From Tautonia sp040717455 (GTDB lineage: Bacteria > Planctomycetota > Planctomycetia > Isosphaerales > Isosphaeraceae): a DNA stretch of 64,000 nt. The notes beneath the pieces are model-generated. The model searched no databases and was not told where the DNA came from. It saw only the letters and a list, made by a program, of their open reading frames with translations. The stretch is from contig NZ_JBFEFH010000004.1 in the NCBI RefSeq assembly GCF_040717455.1, positions 248,001 to 312,000 of the forward strand, read 5' to 3'. The position numbers and the translations under genes were made by a program. Shown in pieces: positions 37,667 through 46,715 of this stretch (the stretch's first letter is position 1; the number at the start of each line of letters is the position of its first letter).

Positions 37667-37762
37667 TCTCACCTGCCTTGATTCCAGGCGATGGGTCCGA
37701 TCGACCGGTTCCACCGGGCCCGACTCCCGCGCGATCGCCCGGGCATTGCATCGGGCGATCGG

Positions 37763-39034
37763 TCACCGCGCCCCATCGCGGCCGAGGTGCGTGTCGGCGA
37801 ACTCGATGAAGACCTCCCAGTCCCGATCGGTCACGTCGTGGCCGCCGGGACGGATGTGGTAGCCCACCGTGCTCGCGATCAGGTCGTTCAGGCCCGGCAT
37901 CTCGTCCCGGGCCATGCCATCGGTCCCGAGCAGTTCGTACACGGGGCCCGCGTGCCTGGCCGAGAGGAACTCGCCCCGGGGATCGGCCCACAGGTCCTCC
38001 TCGGCCGAGCAGACCAGCACCGGCCGTGGGGCGATCAGGGCAATGAGCATATGCTGGTCGACCGGCAAGGCATCCTCGTCGCCATTATACTGCGTGAATC
38101 GATCGGTGAACCAGTGGGGGAACGAGGTGTTGATCCGTTCGACGGTCTCGCCGAACCGGCGTCGGCTCAGGGCCGCGCCGCCGCATCCCGAGTCGTTCGA
38201 GATGACCAGGGCGAAGCGTTCGTCCTGGGCCCCGCTCCAGAGCGAGGTCTTGCCCAGCCGCGAGTGGCCCATCACGATCACCCGGGAGCCATCGACCTGC
38301 TCATCGGTTTCCAGGTAGTCGAGCGCCCGGCTCAGTCCCCAGGCCCAGGCGCCGATCGATCCCCATTCCCCCGAGCCCGGCTCGGATTGCCCCTCGGCAT
38401 AGGCGAGGGGGTGGACCCCATCGTCCCAACGATCCTTCACGTCGGCATCGATGTCGTAGTACCAGATGGTCGCCAGCCCGTAGCCGTTCGAGACGATCGT
38501 GTCGACCGGCCATCGCCCCCGCCGCTCCCCCCGGACCGACTCGTCCCCGCCCTCGGGTAATCGGATCGCGGGGTCGGGGAAGACCGTGTGATTCCCGCGG
38601 AAGTTCAGGCCCAGGAAGGTCGGGACCGGCCCGTCGGCGTCGGCCGGGGTGTAGAGGAGCAGGTCCATGCGAGGGCCGTCGTCGTCTTCGGTGAAATAAA
38701 TGCGCACCTGCTTGCGCCTGGCGAGCCCGCCGATCGCGTCGTCGGCCGCGTCGAAGACCTCCCACCGCATCGCCTCGGGCCGGCCGATCGGCGTCTTGCC
38801 GTAGACGTGATCCTCGAAGAGGCGGAGCACCTCGGGGCGCCGTGACTGGCGCCAGGCGTCGGCGGTCGAGACCTTCGAGCCGTCCTCGGCGACCAGCGGG
38901 TCGGGCAAGGAATACTCGGGGACCCTGGATTCGTCGTAGTTGAACCCTTGGGGCTGGGCGATCGCCCCGGGGGCGATGACCAGCAGGCCCAGCGTCAGCG
39001 ACGCGGTCCAGCGGAGCAGGGCAGGGGCGTTCAT
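37763..39034 (-). CDS. CE15-like glucuronoyl esterase, exported
   Basis: A 423-aa alpha/beta hydrolase. A signal peptide (LTLGLLVIAPGAIA-QP) opens it. The nucleophile motif is GHSRLGKTSLW with Ser258. The motif SNDSGCGGAAL follows, and the acidic segment SAEEDLWADPRGEF (about 343-356, E345-D347) and His399 in PGGHDVTD complete the triad. This arrangement is that of bacterial carbohydrate esterase family 15, which cut the ester linking glucuronoxylan to lignin. The GHSRLGK nucleophile motif differs from the fungal GCSRxGKG form. A role in plant-polymer degradation fits the exported SMP-30 and TIM-barrel enzymes, but substrate is inference. Preceded by the DUF1501 gene on the same strand. Confidence 0.85.
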   Translation of the reverse strand: MNAPALLRWTASLTLGLLVIAPGAIAQPQGFNYDESRVPEYSLPDPLVAEDGSKVSTADAWRQSRRPEVLRLFEDHVYGKTPIGRPEAMRWEVFDAADDAIGGLARRKQVRIYFTEDDDGPRMDLLLYTPADADGPVPTFLGLNFRGNHTVFPDPAIRLPEGGDESVRGERRGRWPVDTIVSNGYGLATIWYYDIDADVKDRWDDGVHPLAYAEGQSEPGSGEWGSIGAWAWGLSRALDYLETDEQVDGSRVIVMGHSRLGKTSLWSGAQDERFALVISNDSGCGGAALSRRRFGETVERINTSFPHWFTDRFTQYNGDEDALPVDQHMLIALIAPRPVLVCSAEEDLWADPRGEFLSARHAGPVYELLGTDGMARDEMPGLNDLIASTVGYHIRPGGHDVTDRDWEVFIEFADTHLGRDGAR

Positions 39035-39076
39035 CCCGGAGGTCCCTCAATCTCAGGTAGTGGTCGATCTCGATGC

Positions 39077-39119
39077 AAAAAAAGGGCCCACGACCGGCCG
39101 AAGCCAGCCGAGGGCCCTT
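39077..39119 (-). terminator. Rho-independent terminator between DUF1501 and CE15 genes
   Basis: On the minus strand AAGGGCCC (39119-39112) pairs with GGGCCCTT (39089-39082), followed by a T-run (39083-39077). The inner loop can add CGGC pairs. It lies 19 bases after the DUF1501 stop and so splits the two minus-strand genes into separate transcripts. Confidence 0.85.
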
Positions 39120-39137
39120 GAGCATGACCGAGGACGC

Positions 39138-40616
39138 TCAGGCGAGCAAGGCCGGAACCGGGCCGTGATCCTCGACGCCCGTCAGCCGCATGTCGAGGCC
39201 CTGGAACTTGTACGTCAGCCGCTTGTGGTCGATGCCCAGGCACTGCAGGATCGTGGCGTTCATCTCGTGGATGTGCACCGGGTCCTGGACGACGTTGTAG
39301 CTGAATTCGTCCGTCTCGCCGTGGACGACGCCCGGCTTGATGCCGCCGCCGGCCATCCAGACCGTGAAGCAACGCGGGTGGTGGTCTCGGCCGTAATTGT
39401 CGCGGGTCAGGCCGCCCTGGCAGTAGATCGTCCGCCCGAACTCGCCGCCCCAGATCACCAGGGTGTCGTCGAGCAGGCCGCGCTGCTTCAGATCCTGGAC
39501 CAACGCCCAGCTCGGCTGGTCGATGTCCTTGCACTGCTTCGGCAGGTCGCCGGCGACGTTGCCGTGCTGGTCCCAGCCGCGATGGAAGAGCTGGACGAAT
39601 CGCACGTCACGCTCGGCGAGGCGCCGGGCCATCAACGCGCAGTAGGCGAAGGTCCCGGGCTTGTGGACGTCCGGGCCGTACATGTCCAGGATGTGCTTCG
39701 GCTCGTCGGCCAGGTTCATCAGGTCGGGGACCGAGGTCTGCATCCGGAAGGCCATCTCGTACTGGGCGATCCGGGCCTGGGTCTCGGGGTCGGCGAACTC
39801 GTCGAAATGCTTCTGGTTCAACGTGGCCAGCGAGTCGAGCATCCGCCGCCGGTGCGTCGAGCTGACGCCCGGAGGGTCCGACAGGAACAGCACGGCGTCG
39901 CCATCGGTCCGAAGCCGGACCCCCTGGTGCTTGCTCGGCAGGAACCCGGAGCCCCAGAGCCGGTTGTAGAGCGCCTGGGCGTCCTGCCGGCCGGTCCAGC
40001 TCGGGGTCATGACCACGAACGACGGCAGGTTCTCGTTCATCGAGCCCAGCCCGTAGCCGAGCCAGGAACCCATGCTCGCCCGGCCGGGAAGCTGGTGACC
40101 CGTGCAGATGTAGGTGATCGCCGGGTCGTGGTTGATCGCCTCGGTGTTGATCGATTTGACGATCGCCAGGTCGTCGACCATCTTCGCCGTGTGCGGCAAC
40201 AGTTCGCTGACCCAGGCCCCCGAGTTGCCGTGCTGCGCAAACTCATAACGGGACGGCGCGATCGGGAACCGCGTCTGGCCGCTGGTCATCGTCGTCAGCC
40301 GCTGCCCCTTGCGGATCGACTCGGGCAGGTCCTTGTCGAACCACTCGTTCATGGTCGGCTTGTAGTCGAACATGTCGAGTTGCGAGGGGCCGCCGGACAT
40401 GAACAGGTAGATGGCCCGCTTCGCCTTCGGGGCGAAGTGAGGCAGCCCGGGGAGGCCGCCGGGGGAGACCGCCGGGCGGCCTTGATCCGCCCCGGTGGCC
40501 CGGGCGGCGCGATCGGGCAGGAGCGAGGCCAGGGCCGCCGTGCCCAGGCCCACGGCCCCCCGGCCGAAGAAATGCCGCCGCGTCATCGTCTGGATGCGCT
40601 CAAGGATCGGATCCAT
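39138..40616 (-). CDS. DUF1501 domain protein, Tat-exported
   Basis: A 492-aa member of the planctomycete-rich DUF1501 family, related to alkaline phosphatase/sulfatase folds. The N-terminus TMTRRHFFGRGAVGLG is a Tat signal. The core has YLFMSGGPSQLDMFDYKP (substrate or metal loop), GSWLGYGLGS, the LFHRGWDQHGN metal-binding segment, IWGGEFGRTIYCQGG and GRDHHPRCFTVWMAGGG. These match the family along its whole length. The start ATG 40616 has GAGAGG upstream. Its upstream neighbour is the PSCyt1/DUF1549/DUF1553 gene with a 68-base gap. The two are nearly always paired in planctomycetes, suggesting a joint role. Biochemical function has not been established to my knowledge. Confidence 0.94.
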   Translation of the reverse strand: MDPILERIQTMTRRHFFGRGAVGLGTAALASLLPDRAARATGADQGRPAVSPGGLPGLPHFAPKAKRAIYLFMSGGPSQLDMFDYKPTMNEWFDKDLPESIRKGQRLTTMTSGQTRFPIAPSRYEFAQHGNSGAWVSELLPHTAKMVDDLAIVKSINTEAINHDPAITYICTGHQLPGRASMGSWLGYGLGSMNENLPSFVVMTPSWTGRQDAQALYNRLWGSGFLPSKHQGVRLRTDGDAVLFLSDPPGVSSTHRRRMLDSLATLNQKHFDEFADPETQARIAQYEMAFRMQTSVPDLMNLADEPKHILDMYGPDVHKPGTFAYCALMARRLAERDVRFVQLFHRGWDQHGNVAGDLPKQCKDIDQPSWALVQDLKQRGLLDDTLVIWGGEFGRTIYCQGGLTRDNYGRDHHPRCFTVWMAGGGIKPGVVHGETDEFSYNVVQDPVHIHEMNATILQCLGIDHKRLTYKFQGLDMRLTGVEDHGPVPALLA

Positions 40617-40684
40617 GCTCGCGTTCCTCTCGATTCGAGTGTCTCGGTTTCGTGCGATGAACTGCGTCAAAGGGCCGGGGGGAA

Positions 40685-43600
40685 TCAGCCCTTCACGATC
40701 ACCTCGTCCAGGTTGAGCAGGGTGTTCGCGATGATGGTCCAGGCGGCCAGCTCGGCCGGGTCGAACGCCGGGTCGGGTTGCGTCTCGCCCACGGCGATGA
40801 GGGCCCGGGCCTCCTCGACCTCGCCTCGATACGAGGCGAGCACCTCGTCGAAGGCCGCGAGCAGCTCCTGCCGCTCGTCCGATTCCGGATGCCGAGCGGT
40901 CGCCAGGCGGAACATGTGGGTCAGCCGCTCGTCGGCCGACGGGCCCGCCTCGCGCAGCGTCCGCTCGGCCAGGCCGCGGGCGGCCTCGACGTACTGCGGG
41001 TCGTTGAGCAGGAGCAACGCCTGGAGCGGCGTGTTCGTGCGTTCCCGGCGGACCGTGCACGACTCCCGGGACGGGGCGTCGAAAGTCGTCATCTGCGGCG
41101 GCGGGGCCGTCCGCTTCCAGAAGGTGTAGAGGCTGCGGCGGTGGACCTTGTCGCGGCCCGAGTCGGCCTTGAACTTGGCCGTGTTACTACTGGTGTAGCC
41201 GACCGCCTCCCAGAGGCCCGACGGCTGCGGCGGCTTGACGCCCGGCCCGCCGATCTGCTCGACGAGCAGGTCCGAGACCGACAACGCCTGGTCGCGGAGC
41301 GTCTCGGCGTCGAGCCGGAATCGAGGCCCCCGGGCGAGCAGCACGTTCTTCGGGTCGCGGGTGTTCAGCTCGGGGGTGGTCCGAGAGGTCTGGCGGTAGG
41401 TGGCCGACGTGACCATGCGCTTCATGAACGTCTTCATGTCCCAACCGTCATCCTGGAACTGGACGGCGAGCCAGTCGAGCAGTTCCTCGTGGCTGGGCGG
41501 ATCCCCCTGAGAGCCGAAGTCCTCGGAGGTCTTCACCAGGCCCGTGCCGAAGACCTGCTGCCAGAGCCGGTTGACGGCCACTCGGGAGGTCAGTGGGTTC
41601 GAGCGATCGACGAGCCAGAGGGCCAGCCCCATCCGGTCGAGGGGGGCACCGTCGGGCAGCTCGGGCAGGAACTCGGGGGTCGCGCGGCCGACCTGCTCGC
41701 CGCGCTCCTCGTACTCGCCCCGGTTGAGGATGAACGCCGGCTTCGGTTCGGCCAGCTCCTTCCAGACGAGGGTGGTCGGGATCGCCTCTTCGAGCGTCTT
41801 GCGGGCCGATTCGGCCGAGGCCAGCTCGTCGAGCAGGGGGCTCAAGGTCGACCGGGCCGGGGCGTAGGCGAACCGGACGAAGTGGTCGCGGAGTTGCTGG
41901 GCCTCGTCGTCGGAACGATCGCCCGGGGCTTTCTCGACGATGGCCCGGATCGGCCCCGGCAGGCCGGACTTGTCGCCGAGGATCTTCTGATCACGCACCC
42001 AGGCCGCGAGGCTCGTGTAGGTCTTGCCCGGCTGCGGCGTCCAGGTGCGCAGGCCGGCGGCGTCCCAGCGGACCGTCCCGCCGTGCTGCGTGAAGGCCAT
42101 GCCGGTGATCGTCGTCCCCGGCGCGATGCCGACCTCGGCCGCGGGCACTTCCAAACGAACCCATTCGCCGGTCGTCGGCAAGGGACCCTTGGCGAATCGC
42201 TCGGCGGTCCCGTCGGCGCCGTAGTCGATCAGGTTCTCTCCCCAGTAGGCCCGGTGCTTCCATTCGCCGGTGTTCCACTGGAGCATGATCTCCTTCGGCG
42301 GATTGAGCGGATCCAGGAAGACGTGGGCGAACAGGGTATCACCTTCCCCGACGAGCAAACCCTGCGACGCCTCGGTGAAGAAGTGCTGGCTCTGCCCCTC
42401 GGCGGATCGCACATGGGCCTTCTCGCCCAGGAAGACGGGGTGGTTCGGCTCGGCTTCGAAGGACCAGTCGGCCTCGGCCGAGGGCTTGGCCCCCGGTGGC
42501 AGGGCGTCGTCGACCCAGACGAAGTCGCCGCGACGGACGTACTCGCCGCGGTCCTCGTCGCCGGCGGGGTCGTACTCGATGGCGGAGACGGCCTCGGAGA
42601 TGCGTCCCGAGATCGCCGCGATCTGCTCGTCGAGCCGAGCCCGCTCGGCCTCCTGCTCGGGGGAGGGGACCTGGATCACCGGCGGGTGCGCCTTGGCATT
42701 GCCGTCGAGGGGCTTGCCGTCGATCGAGTTGAAGAAGGCGAAGAGCGAATAATAGTCCTTGGCCGAGATCGGGTCGAACTTGTGGTCGTGGCATCGGGCA
42801 CACGCGACGGTGAGCCCCATGAAGACGGTCCCGGTCGCATCGACGCGCTCGACGACGTTGCGCACGTAGATTTCTTCCTCGATCGAGCCCCCCTCGCTGG
42901 TGGTCACGTGGGCCCGATTGAACCCGGTGGCGATGAGCTGATCGCGGGTCGGGTACGGCAGGAGGTCGCCGGCCAGTTGCTCGATGACGAATTGATCGTA
43001 GGGCAGGTTGCGGTTGAAGGCGTCCACGACCCAGTCGCGGTAGGGCCACATCTCCCGGTAATTATCGAGGTGCAGGCCGTGCGTGTCGCCGTAGCGGGCC
43101 GCGTCGAGCCAGAAGCGGGCCATGTGCTCGCCGTATCGGGGCGATTGCAGGAGCCGGTCCACGAGCTGCTCGTAGCGGTCGTCTCGCTCGTCGGCGAGAT
43201 AGGCGTCGACCTCGGCCGGGGTCGGGGGCAATCCCGTCAGGTCGAGGTAGACCCGACGGACCAGGGCCTCGGGAGTCGCCTCGAGGGACGGTTCGAGCCC
43301 TTCCTGATTCAACCGGTCGAGGATGAAATGGTCGATCGGGTTGCGGACCCACGGGTCATCCGCCAGCGCCGGGGGCTCGGGCTTCGTGGGCGGGACGAAC
43401 GCCCAGTGCTCCTCCCACTCGGCCCCTTGCGCGATCCAGGCCCGGATCAGCCCGATCTGCTCGGCCGTCAGGGCCTCGTGCGACTCCGGCGGCATCCGGT
43501 CGAATTCGTCCTCGCTCGTGATCCGATAGAACAGCTCGCTCGCCTCGACGTCGCCGGGGACGATGGCAGAATATCCCCCCCGATCGGCGAGCGCCTCGTC

Positions 43601-43816
43601 CCTCAGGTCGAGCCGCAGGTCGGCCTTCCGGGTGGCCGCGTCCGGCCCATGGCAGGCGAAACAGGCATCCGAGAGGATCGGCCGGATTTGCTTCCCGAAG
43701 TCGATCCGACGTCCAGGGTTCGCGTCATCGGCGGCCGGCAAGGGCCCCGCGGCGAACAGCGCCCAGCAGGCGGCCAGGACGAGGGATCGCGTCGTCGCGC
43801 GTTTCGGCGGTCTCAT
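40685..43816 (-). CDS. PSCyt1/DUF1549/DUF1553 cytochrome-type protein
   Basis: A 1043-aa exported protein typical of planctomycetes. A signal peptide (about 10-29) is followed by the Planctomycete cytochrome C domain with haem motif CFACH (Cys52-His56). DUF1549 (LVRRVYLDLTGLPPTPAEVDAYL, RFWLDAARYGDTHG) then carries a second CxxCH in VACARCHDHKFDPIS. A middle insert resembles a carbohydrate-binding or concanavalin-like module (about 440-640). DUF1553 ends the protein (LTSRVAVNRLWQQVFGTGLV, RRERTNTPLQALLLLNDP). ATG 43816 has GGGAG upstream. Two haem motifs suggest electron transfer or oxidation of an exported substrate, probably together with the adjacent DUF1501 protein. Substrate unknown. Confidence 0.94.
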   Translation of the reverse strand: MRPPKRATTRSLVLAACWALFAAGPLPAADDANPGRRIDFGKQIRPILSDACFACHGPDAATRKADLRLDLRDEALADRGGYSAIVPGDVEASELFYRITSEDEFDRMPPESHEALTAEQIGLIRAWIAQGAEWEEHWAFVPPTKPEPPALADDPWVRNPIDHFILDRLNQEGLEPSLEATPEALVRRVYLDLTGLPPTPAEVDAYLADERDDRYEQLVDRLLQSPRYGEHMARFWLDAARYGDTHGLHLDNYREMWPYRDWVVDAFNRNLPYDQFVIEQLAGDLLPYPTRDQLIATGFNRAHVTTSEGGSIEEEIYVRNVVERVDATGTVFMGLTVACARCHDHKFDPISAKDYYSLFAFFNSIDGKPLDGNAKAHPPVIQVPSPEQEAERARLDEQIAAISGRISEAVSAIEYDPAGDEDRGEYVRRGDFVWVDDALPPGAKPSAEADWSFEAEPNHPVFLGEKAHVRSAEGQSQHFFTEASQGLLVGEGDTLFAHVFLDPLNPPKEIMLQWNTGEWKHRAYWGENLIDYGADGTAERFAKGPLPTTGEWVRLEVPAAEVGIAPGTTITGMAFTQHGGTVRWDAAGLRTWTPQPGKTYTSLAAWVRDQKILGDKSGLPGPIRAIVEKAPGDRSDDEAQQLRDHFVRFAYAPARSTLSPLLDELASAESARKTLEEAIPTTLVWKELAEPKPAFILNRGEYEERGEQVGRATPEFLPELPDGAPLDRMGLALWLVDRSNPLTSRVAVNRLWQQVFGTGLVKTSEDFGSQGDPPSHEELLDWLAVQFQDDGWDMKTFMKRMVTSATYRQTSRTTPELNTRDPKNVLLARGPRFRLDAETLRDQALSVSDLLVEQIGGPGVKPPQPSGLWEAVGYTSSNTAKFKADSGRDKVHRRSLYTFWKRTAPPPQMTTFDAPSRESCTVRRERTNTPLQALLLLNDPQYVEAARGLAERTLREAGPSADERLTHMFRLATARHPESDERQELLAAFDEVLASYRGEVEEARALIAVGETQPDPAFDPAELAAWTIIANTLLNLDEVIVKG

Positions 43817-44275
43817 CGATTCGGCTCCCGAGTCGGCTCGGTGGTGATTGGCGGCGGGGAACTCGGCCGAAGGCGTTCGGCCCGAGACCTCACATGAGGT
43901 CCGGAAAGGCAGGGAGGAATGGGGATTGCTCGCGAGGCGGAATGTATCCTGGTCGAGCCTTATCGTTGCTCCTCGAATTCCGGGCAACAAGAACGATTCC
44001 CACCGTCTCCAGAGCGAGGAAATCCGATCGCTCGGCCACCCATGCTTGACGGGTGATCGAGGGCGAATTCACCTCACAGATCTCGACGTTCGCACGGTTT
44101 CACGATGCTCATCTCCTCATTCTACGCCCGAACGACGCGCTTCGTTCGACTCTTTCGGGGCATGTTGAACAGAGAGAGTATAAAGCTCAAACCCGGGCCT
44201 GCCAGCCTGTCGTGCAGGCCCGGGTCCGCGATTCCTCGGAAACGGCGGTGTCCCAGGGCACCGACGCCGGCCGGC
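43817..44275. other. long intergenic region
   Basis: 459 bases between the cytochrome gene start and the DinB gene stop, both on the minus strand. It contains the hairpin terminator at 44191-44225 and must carry the promoter of the cytochrome gene in its left part. Lower GC than its surroundings. I see no open frame with protein-like composition. Confidence 0.45.
44191..44225 (-). terminator. hairpin terminator after the DinB gene
   Basis: ACCCGGGCCTGC (44191-44202) and GCAGGCCCGGGT (44214-44225) form a perfect 12-bp stem with an 11-base loop. In minus-strand sense the stem is followed by TTTGAGCTTT. It lies 51 bases after the DinB stop. Confidence 0.7.
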
Positions 44276-44773
44276 TCAGAAGGCCTGGGGAGACTGGACC
44301 ACGAAGGTCCGGCTCATCAACTTTCGGAGCAGCGAGATCTCGCCGCTGTGGCGGGCCTCGTCGTGCAAGCCGTGGGCGATCGCGTAGCGCACCGTGCGGT
44401 TGGGATTGCCGGGCTCCTTGGCGCTCAGTTGTTCGGGCGTCAGTTCCGAAATCACGCTTCGGAGCCGTTCCTGCTGGGCCTTCAGGGCCGCGACCACCTC
44501 TTCGAGGGGCGGCCAGTGATCGGGGGAGATGTGCGCCGGGTTGCTCTCCCAGCTGAACATCTTGAACCAACCCTCGGGAACCTGGGGCTCTCGTCCAAGG
44601 GCCTTCATGGTCAGGAACTCGGTGACCACGTAGGAGTGGCCGGCGTGCCAGAGGCACGAGTTCTGGAGGCCGGGCGGGGCCCATCGGGCATGGGTGTCGT
44701 CGAGGTTCTGCAATTCCTTGAGCGTCTTGCCGCGTACGTCGTCGAGCAAGTCCAGGAGCGTTTCGTCGGCCAT
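44276..44773 (-). CDS. DinB-family protein
   Basis: A 165-aa four-helix-bundle protein of the DinB/YfiT superfamily. The opening helix (ETLLDLLDDVRGKTLKELQNL) is followed by WHAGHSYVVTEF, which contributes the first metal-binding His. ERLRSVISELTPEQL and then HDEARHSGEISLLRKL contribute two more His, giving the three-His metal site usual in this group. Members act as metal-dependent thiol-transferases or are stress-related proteins of unknown reaction. Start is ATG 44773; an in-frame ATG at 44794 would add seven residues. Single-gene unit ended by the hairpin at 44191-44225. Confidence 0.85.
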   Translation of the reverse strand: MADETLLDLLDDVRGKTLKELQNLDDTHARWAPPGLQNSCLWHAGHSYVVTEFLTMKALGREPQVPEGWFKMFSWESNPAHISPDHWPPLEEVVAALKAQQERLRSVISELTPEQLSAKEPGNPNRTVRYAIAHGLHDEARHSGEISLLRKLMSRTFVVQSPQAF

Positions 44774-45036
44774 TCTTACGTTCTCCGCCCGCAACGACGG
44801 CGAGCGATCATCACAATGTTGGACACGAAGGAGAGAGACTCACGCCCCTGAATTATCCCGTAGAATCCGTCGTCGTCGCAACCGCTTTCCCGGAGACTCG
44901 GCCGGCCGGGCCGATCGTTCCGGTCCCGTCACGCCGATCGACACCGAGAGACGCGCCAAACGCTGGCGCCCCCCCGGGCGTTCCTTCGCCGCAACCGATT
45001 GCCCCTTGCCCCCCGAATCCACGAACGGACGAAGTC

Positions 45037-46059
45037 ATGCACGCATATCCAGACATACCCCGAAGCGATGCCCGCGTCGATCGGCCCCCGTCCCGTGGGA
45101 GGCGTCGAAGGGGGATCGGACCGGTAGAGGTATTGGTCGTCCTCGTCGTCGTGGGCATCCTGGCGCTCCTGCTCATGATGGGCCTGACGAGGAGCCGGGA
45201 AGTCGCCCGATCCGCCACCTGCTCCCGGAACTTGCAGCAAATCGGCCTGGCGCTTCAGGTTTATGAGCAGGTGACCCGGTTCGTCCCGTACGTCCCGCCG
45301 CTTGAGGGGCCGGAGCGATCGTCGCAGGGGCCGCTGGCAACCATCCTGCAGCAACTCGGCCGGACGGAAGTGACCGGGCTCGACCTCCAGGCCGGGTCGG
45401 AACCCGGCCCCCCGCTGGCCGAACCGCTTGCGGAGCGTTACCTCCCGGAGTTCGTCTGCCCGTCCGATCCGATCGCCACCTCCCGGGTCTTCCCCGCCCC
45501 GGTCAACTACCGGGCCAATACGGGGGACCGGACGGAAGGCCGACGAGGCCCCTTCGCACCGGGCCTCGCGATCGGATTCGATGAGGTCGAGGCCGGCGAC
45601 GGCGCCTCCTACACCGCGGCCTTTGCCGAGCGGCTCGTCGGCACGGCCGGGAAGTCTCGCGAGACGGCCCGAGATTACCACCTCGTCCCCGGCCCGATCC
45701 CCCAGGGAGGCTGTCCGGCCGTCCCCGAGGCCCCCCCCCAGACCGACGCGGGTCGATCCTGGCTGCAGCTCGGCTGGCGATCGACGCTCTATTCGCATGC
45801 TTCCGTCCCCCAAAGCAGCCGATCGTGCATCGACGAGCAGGGCCGGACGGCCGTGATGGGGGCATCGAGCGGGCACGTCGAAGGGGTCCGCGTGCTCCTG
45901 ATGGACGGCAGCGTTCAGGTCTACTCCCGGTCGATCGACCCCGCCGTCTGGGCCTCGCTCGGGACCTATCGGACCGACATCCCCGACGAGGACGAAGAAG
46001 GCCCGGAGGCCCCGGCAGCACCCGACGAACCGGCCGGACCCGAGGCGCACTCACCCTGA
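45037..46059 (+). CDS. DUF1559 prepilin-like protein
   Basis: A 340-aa planctomycete DUF1559 protein with a type IV prepilin-like N-terminus: a 27-residue basic leader (RGRRRRG), then IGPVEVLVVLVVVGILALLLM. After the Gly the mature Glu is at +5 as in canonical prepilins, although the usual Phe-Thr-Leu is replaced by Ile-Gly-Pro. CSRNLQQIGLALQVYEQ and CPSDPIATSRVFPAPVNYRANTG are typical of the family. The end holds the HVEGVRVLLMDGSVQVYSRSID segment seen in nearly all members. An acidic, Pro-rich tail follows. DUF1559 proteins are very abundant in planctomycetes and may build pilus-like or secretion structures. Its last 9 bases overlap the end of the convergent gene. Confidence 0.92.
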   Translation: MHAYPDIPRSDARVDRPPSRGRRRRGIGPVEVLVVLVVVGILALLLMMGLTRSREVARSATCSRNLQQIGLALQVYEQVTRFVPYVPPLEGPERSSQGPLATILQQLGRTEVTGLDLQAGSEPGPPLAEPLAERYLPEFVCPSDPIATSRVFPAPVNYRANTGDRTEGRRGPFAPGLAIGFDEVEAGDGASYTAAFAERLVGTAGKSRETARDYHLVPGPIPQGGCPAVPEAPPQTDAGRSWLQLGWRSTLYSHASVPQSSRSCIDEQGRTAVMGASSGHVEGVRVLLMDGSVQVYSRSIDPAVWASLGTYRTDIPDEDEEGPEAPAAPDEPAGPEAHSP

Positions 46060-46509
46060 TCGCGTGTGACGAGCCTCGATCAAGACGTCCTGGACGATCA
46101 TCACCAGCATCGCCGCGAAGGCCAGGACCGTCAGCGGGGCTCCCGGGCCGAGGCTCGCCCTCGATCCTCCCCAGAACAGGAAGACCATGGCCCCGGCGTG
46201 AGCGACCCCGTAGAGCGTGAACGCGATGGGCAACGCCGCCGGGATGCGGCCGACGCGCACGGCCCGCAGCCAGGAGCACCAGCAGACGATCCCCGAGGCG
46301 AACACGACCATCCAGTTCGGCAGCCAGAACGGGCCGACGATCAATCGGCCCGCCCACCCGGTCGTCTCGAATTCACCGATCCCGCCGCCGAGCGTCCCGG
46401 GGATCGACATGGTGTGCCCCCCCCAGTTCAGGCCCGCCGCGCCGATCACCCCGGCCGTCGCCAGGGTCACCACCACCGCCGTCAAGACTCGGGAGGAAAT
46501 GCGGGGCAT
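46051..46509 (-). CDS. small multi-pass membrane protein
   Basis: A 152-aa protein with about four hydrophobic helices (about 7-28, 55-75, 90-110, 118-140) and no family I recognise. The first helix could be a signal anchor. A Gly-rich segment (GTLGGGIGEFETTGWAG) lies between helices 1 and 2. The start is ATG 46509 (MPRISSRVLTAVVV). The stop region overlaps the stop of the convergent DUF1559 gene by 9 bases. It is divergent from the endonuclease IV gene, with a gap of about 206 bases. Confidence 0.7.
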   Translation of the reverse strand: MPRISSRVLTAVVVTLATAGVIGAAGLNWGGHTMSIPGTLGGGIGEFETTGWAGRLIVGPFWLPNWMVVFASGIVCWCSWLRAVRVGRIPAALPIAFTLYGVAHAGAMVFLFWGGSRASLGPGAPLTVLAFAAMLVMIVQDVLIEARHTRSG

Positions 46510-46715
46510 CAGGCATTCCGATCGTGAACGGACTCTGGATGACGCGAGGCCGGCGACGCCCATGCTAACACGCCGAGGACCGCCGGTCTGCCGGGTCGAG
46601 AGCTGACGTGGCCGATCGTCGAGGGTTGCGATACGATGCGCCCGCCCTCGCGAGGCCGCGAGGCGGCGATCACCCCGACCGACCATCCCACCGCTTTCGG
46701 AGAAGGGAACCAAGA

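Noticed and set aside
40778..43897. Long open frame antisense to the PSCyt1 gene
   Set aside because: The PSCyt1/DUF1549/DUF1553 protein on the other strand is certain; the antisense frame has no domain.
44160..44190. TTGAAC and TATAAA boxes as a plus-strand promoter
   Set aside because: The two boxes are only 8 bases apart, far from the 16-18 needed, and no plus-strand gene follows closely.
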